Of a stretch of DNA of 64,000 nucleotides, positions 61,755 through 64,000 are shown in pieces. Source of the stretch: Palsa-504 sp963769715. Lineage in GTDB: Bacteria > Actinomycetota > Actinomycetes > Streptosporangiales > Streptosporangiaceae. The first letter of the stretch is position 1; every line of letters begins with the position of its first letter. Location: the NCBI GenBank assembly GCA_963769715.1, contig CAVYNE010000002.1, positions 1-64,000 on the forward strand, written 5' to 3'. A program made the translations under genes and the position numbers. The notes below the pieces were generated by a model, which saw nothing but the letters and a program-made list of their open reading frames with translations, ran no database searches and was not told where the DNA came from.

Positions 61755-63175
61755 TGCCGCCGGCGACCACGACGATCGCGGCGCGCACGTTCCCGGCCCT
61801 TGGCACCTTCGCCACCGTGCTGGTCGCCGACCCGGACGCGCTGGCCTTGGCCCGCGACTTGCTCGCCGCCGAGCTGGACGCGGTGGACGTGGCCTGCTCG
61901 CGGTTCCGCGCCGATTCCGAGCTCAGCCGGGTCAACCACGCCCACGGCCACCCGGTCCCGGTCAGCCCGCTCTTCGCGGAAGCGCTGGCCGTCGCCCTGG
62001 AGGCGGCCGAAGTCACCGACGGGGACGTGGATCCCACCTGCGGGCAGAGCCTGGTCAGGCTCGGTTACGACCGGGACTTCGCTCAGGCCCGCCGGCATGC
62101 GGGCCCCCTGCGTCAGCCGCCGATGCCCGCCGGCGGCTGGCGCAGGGTCCGTCTCGACCTAGAGCGGCTAGAGGTGCGCATTCCCGCCGGGGTCTGGCTT
62201 GACCTGGGAGCCACCGCCAAGGCGCTGGCCGCTGACCGGGCGGCCGCCGCCATCGCGGCCGCCACGGGCGGCGGCGTCCTGGTCAACCTGGGCGGTGACC
62301 TCAGGGTGGCCGGTGACCCGCCGGACGGAGGCTGGCGGGTTGGGATCGCCGACGACGCGGGCTTCGACGCCAGCACCGCCAGCATCGAGCCCCGCCAGGT
62401 AGTCATGATCAACGACGGCGGCCTTGCCACGTCGAGCCCCCTGGGTCGCGCCTGGCGACGCGGCGGCACCGACCTGCACCACATCATCGACCCGTCCACC
62501 GGGCAGCCGGCCCGCTCGTGCTGGCGGACGGCGAGCGTCGCGGCCGCGAGCTGCGTCGACGCGAATATCGCGAGCACCGCCGCCATCCTGCGCGCCGAGC
62601 GGGCGATCGGCTGGCTGGACGGGCTCCGCCTGCCCGCGCGCCTGGTCCGCCACGATGGCACGGTCGTCACCGTCGCCGGCTGGCCTGCCGACGGACCGAA
62701 GGCTTTAGAGAACAAGAGGACCGAACGAGATGAGCTTGGACTTTCACGGACCGGGCTTGTGGTACGCCACGCGGGCGACCGGCCTGATGACCCTGCTGCT
62801 GCTGACCGTCAGCGTGCTGCTCGGGATCCTCACCGCGGGCCGGTTCGCCAGCGGGAACTGGCCCCGGTTCCTGACCCAGGGCCTGCACCGCAACGTCTCG
62901 CTGCTGGTGCTGGCGTTCCTCGCCCTGCACGTGGGCACCACGGTGCTCGACACCTATACGTCCATCCCGCTGACCGCCGCCTTCGTCCCGTTCGCCTCGG
63001 CCTACAAGGCGGCTTGGCTGAGCCTCGGCGCGGTCGCGCTCGACCTGCTCCTGGCCCTGGTGGCGACCAGCCTGGTCCGCAAGCGGCTAGGGCACAGATC
63101 ATGGCGCCGGGTGCACTGGCTGGCCTATGCCTGCTGGCCCGTCGCGGTGGCCCATGGCCTGGGCATCGGCACTGA
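61754..63175 (+). CDS. apbE: ApbE-type FAD:protein FMN transferase with run-on C-terminus
   Basis: The first ~315 residues are a full ApbE: ALGTFATVLVADPD, CSRFRADSELSRVN, VWLDLGATAKALAADRA, LVNLGGDLRVAG, HHIIDPSTGQPARSCWRTASV and a normal end at VVTVAGWPADGPKA. The enzyme transfers FMN from FAD onto a Thr/Ser of extracytoplasmic redox proteins. The reading frame does not stop there; it runs on out of frame over the next gene to 63,175 (about 155 meaningless Arg/Pro/Ala-rich residues). At 62,702-62,708 (GCTTTAG) removal of one T would give a TAG exactly where the family ends. So the extension is either a recent one-base insertion or a sequencing error. Confidence 0.8.
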   Translation: MPPATTTIAARTFPALGTFATVLVADPDALALARDLLAAELDAVDVACSRFRADSELSRVNHAHGHPVPVSPLFAEALAVALEAAEVTDGDVDPTCGQSLVRLGYDRDFAQARRHAGPLRQPPMPAGGWRRVRLDLERLEVRIPAGVWLDLGATAKALAADRAAAAIAAATGGGVLVNLGGDLRVAGDPPDGGWRVGIADDAGFDASTASIEPRQVVMINDGGLATSSPLGRAWRRGGTDLHHIIDPSTGQPARSCWRTASVAAASCVDANIASTAAILRAERAIGWLDGLRLPARLVRHDGTVVTVAGWPADGPKALENKRTERDELGLSRTGLVVRHAGDRPDDPAAADRQRAARDPHRGPVRQRELAPVPDPGPAPQRLAAGAGVPRPARGHHGARHLYVHPADRRLRPVRLGLQGGLAEPRRGRARPAPGPGGDQPGPQAARAQIMAPGALAGLCLLARRGGPWPGHRH

Positions 63176-63284
63176 CCGGAGTACCACCTGGGTGTTGGTG
63201 CTGAGCATGGTCTGCGTCCTGGCCGTGCTGGCCACCACCACCTGGCGGCTGGTCACCGCGGCACGGCTCGGGCCGGCCCAGTGA
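62730..63284 (+). CDS. Ferric-reductase-like transmembrane protein (YedZ/MsrQ-like)
   Basis: This 184-residue protein has five or six helices with conserved His residues for two b-type haems: GLHRNVSLLVLAFLALHVGTTV (two His) and WRRVHWLAYACWPVAVAHGL (two His). It should pass electrons through the membrane, here between a cytosolic or periplasmic NuoF-like protein and a flavinylated acceptor. It ends with a GTGA overlap on the next gene. Confidence 0.87.
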   Translation: MSLDFHGPGLWYATRATGLMTLLLLTVSVLLGILTAGRFASGNWPRFLTQGLHRNVSLLVLAFLALHVGTTVLDTYTSIPLTAAFVPFASAYKAAWLSLGAVALDLLLALVATSLVRKRLGHRSWRRVHWLAYACWPVAVAHGLGIGTDRSTTWVLVLSMVCVLAVLATTTWRLVTAARLGPAQ

Positions 63285-64000
63285 CCCCGACCCAGCCCAT
63301 GACCGCGATCGCGACCCGGCCCATGACGGCGATCGCCCGGGTGCCCGCGATCCCGTGGTCACCGCGGGTGCGCCTGCCGCGCCTGCTCGCGGGTAGCGGC
63401 GCCGCACGCATGGCGGGACTCCGGGAGCATGAGCGTCACTACGGACCGCTACCAGTTTCCGACCTGTCTCGCGGCCGTTCCCGGGGCCGGCGTCCCGAAC
63501 GGCTCATCGATATCGTGGAGGCGGCCGGCCTGACCGGGCGCGGCGGCGCCGGCTTTCCCACCGGGCGCAAGATGCGCTCGGTCGCCGCCGGCGGAGGCCG
63601 CAAGGCGGTTGTCGCCAACGGCGCCGAGGGCGAGCCCGCCAGCCGCAAGGACCGGCTGCTGCTGGCCAGGCTTCCGCACCTGGTCCTGGACGGGATCACG
63701 CTGGCGGCGCAGGCGGTCGGCGCCGACGAGGCATTCCTGTGCGTGCACGGAACAGCAGGCGCGCTGCTTGACCACCTGGACCGCGCGCTGGAAGAACGGC
63801 AGGCGGCCGGCCTGGATCCGGTGCCGATCCAGGTGGCTGGTATCCCCGGCCGGTACGTGTCCAGCGAGCAGTCCTCGATCGTGCAGTACCTGAACGGCGG
63901 CCCGGCCAAGCCGACCTTCTCCCCGCCCCGATCGCACGAACGTGGCGTGAACGGCAAGCCCACGCTGGTGCACAACGTCGAGACCCTGGCCCACCTGGCG
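63281..64000 (+). CDS. NuoF-like NADH/flavin oxidoreductase (partial, runs off the window)
   Basis: The open frame from GTG 63281 reaches the window end without stop. After an Ala/Arg-rich N-terminus containing a 24-bp direct repeat (PMTAIA twice, 63,296-63,336), it has AAGLTGRGGAGFPTGRKMRSV (FMN-binding Gly loop of complex I 51-kDa subunit), VVANGAEGEPASRKDR, and GIPGRYVSSEQSSIVQYLNGG then GVNGKPTLVHNVETLAHLA. This is the NuoF/SLBB fold. It probably oxidises NAD(P)H and hands electrons to the ferric-reductase-like protein. The Fe-S C-terminus is not visible. Confidence 0.85.
   Translation, partial: MTPTQPMTAIATRPMTAIARVPAIPWSPRVRLPRLLAGSGAARMAGLREHERHYGPLPVSDLSRGRSRGRRPERLIDIVEAAGLTGRGGAGFPTGRKMRSVAAGGGRKAVVANGAEGEPASRKDRLLLARLPHLVLDGITLAAQAVGADEAFLCVHGTAGALLDHLDRALEERQAAGLDPVPIQVAGIPGRYVSSEQSSIVQYLNGGPAKPTFSPPRSHERGVNGKPTLVHNVETLAHLA

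Noticed and set aside
1..64000. Insertion sequences, integrases or attachment sites that would explain the catabolic clusters as an island
   Set aside because: No transposase, integrase or tRNA-associated direct repeats could be found; recent transfer is therefore not supported by mobile genes in the window.

Overview
The window looks like chromosomal DNA from a high-GC actinomycete, probably a soil or plant-associated member of a Streptomyces/Streptosporangiales-like lineage. The evidence is very high GC, frequent GTG/TTG starts, GTGA/ATGA gene overlaps, a GarA-type FHA protein next to a MerR regulator, an actinobacterial GlgC-GlgA pair, a DinB/maleylpyruvate-isomerase-type protein and a fused TrpEG. 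The exact genus cannot be fixed from the sequence alone. No tRNA, rRNA, CRISPR array or insertion sequence was recognised.

Layout. 1-10,750: housekeeping and miscellaneous genes (MerR/FHA pair, sugar nucleotidyltransferase, CDP-alcohol phosphatidyltransferase, release factor 3, two tandem secreted GH25-like paralogues of which one is frameshifted, an SDR-like protein, a DUF429 protein). 10,756-16,795: phenylacetate catabolism (tetR, a collapsed paaI remnant, an operator/promoter, then paaABCDE-paaK). 16,903-30,914: a complete isoprene-degradation (iso) cluster: marR, divergent gshA-like ligase, isoG, isoH, isoI, isoJ, aldH1, isoABCDEF, an ALDH-fold gene lacking its catalytic residues, and gshB. 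30,911-34,268: a convergent beta-oxidation pair (FadB-like multienzyme and thiolase). 34,335-40,277: membrane, hydrolase and redox genes, including a C26-type amidotransferase that has lost its catalytic Cys and His. 40,508-41,226: a gene graveyard (flavohaemoglobin and dienelactone hydrolase remnants). 41,236-45,499: thyX interrupted by a 355-residue intein, and trpEG behind a leader peptide/terminator attenuator. 45,545-55,038: a broken alpha/beta hydrolase, XdhC-like protein, PLP ammonia-lyase, DUF4032 protein, MFS pump, DUF302 protein, haloalkane dehalogenase, a MOSC-reductase-ferredoxin fusion, and a secreted lectin. 55,157-61,179: glgA-glgC, an AI-2E family exporter, a decayed acyl-CoA ligase and an enoyl-CoA hydratase. 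61,296-64,000: an ApbE / ferric-reductase-like / NuoF-like flavin redox operon running off the edge.

How the genes work together. The central story is the iso cluster. A six-component soluble diiron monooxygenase (IsoABCDEF) would epoxidise isoprene. IsoI/IsoJ would open the epoxide with glutathione, IsoH would oxidise the conjugate, and AldH1 and IsoG would carry it towards CoA thioesters, which the neighbouring FadB/FadA-like pair could degrade. Because most actinomycetes make mycothiol rather than glutathione, the presence of a glutamate-cysteine ligase and a glutathione synthetase at the two ends of the cluster suggests the pathway brings its own thiol cofactor supply. The adjacent paa operon is a second aromatic/epoxide pathway that also uses a multicomponent diiron epoxidase.

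A second theme is gene decay by intragenic deletion or single-base frameshift. It affects paaI, hmp, a dienelactone hydrolase, an acyl-CoA ligase, an alpha/beta hydrolase, a GH25-like lipoprotein and possibly apbE. Some of these could be assembly errors; the large internal deletions are unlikely to be.
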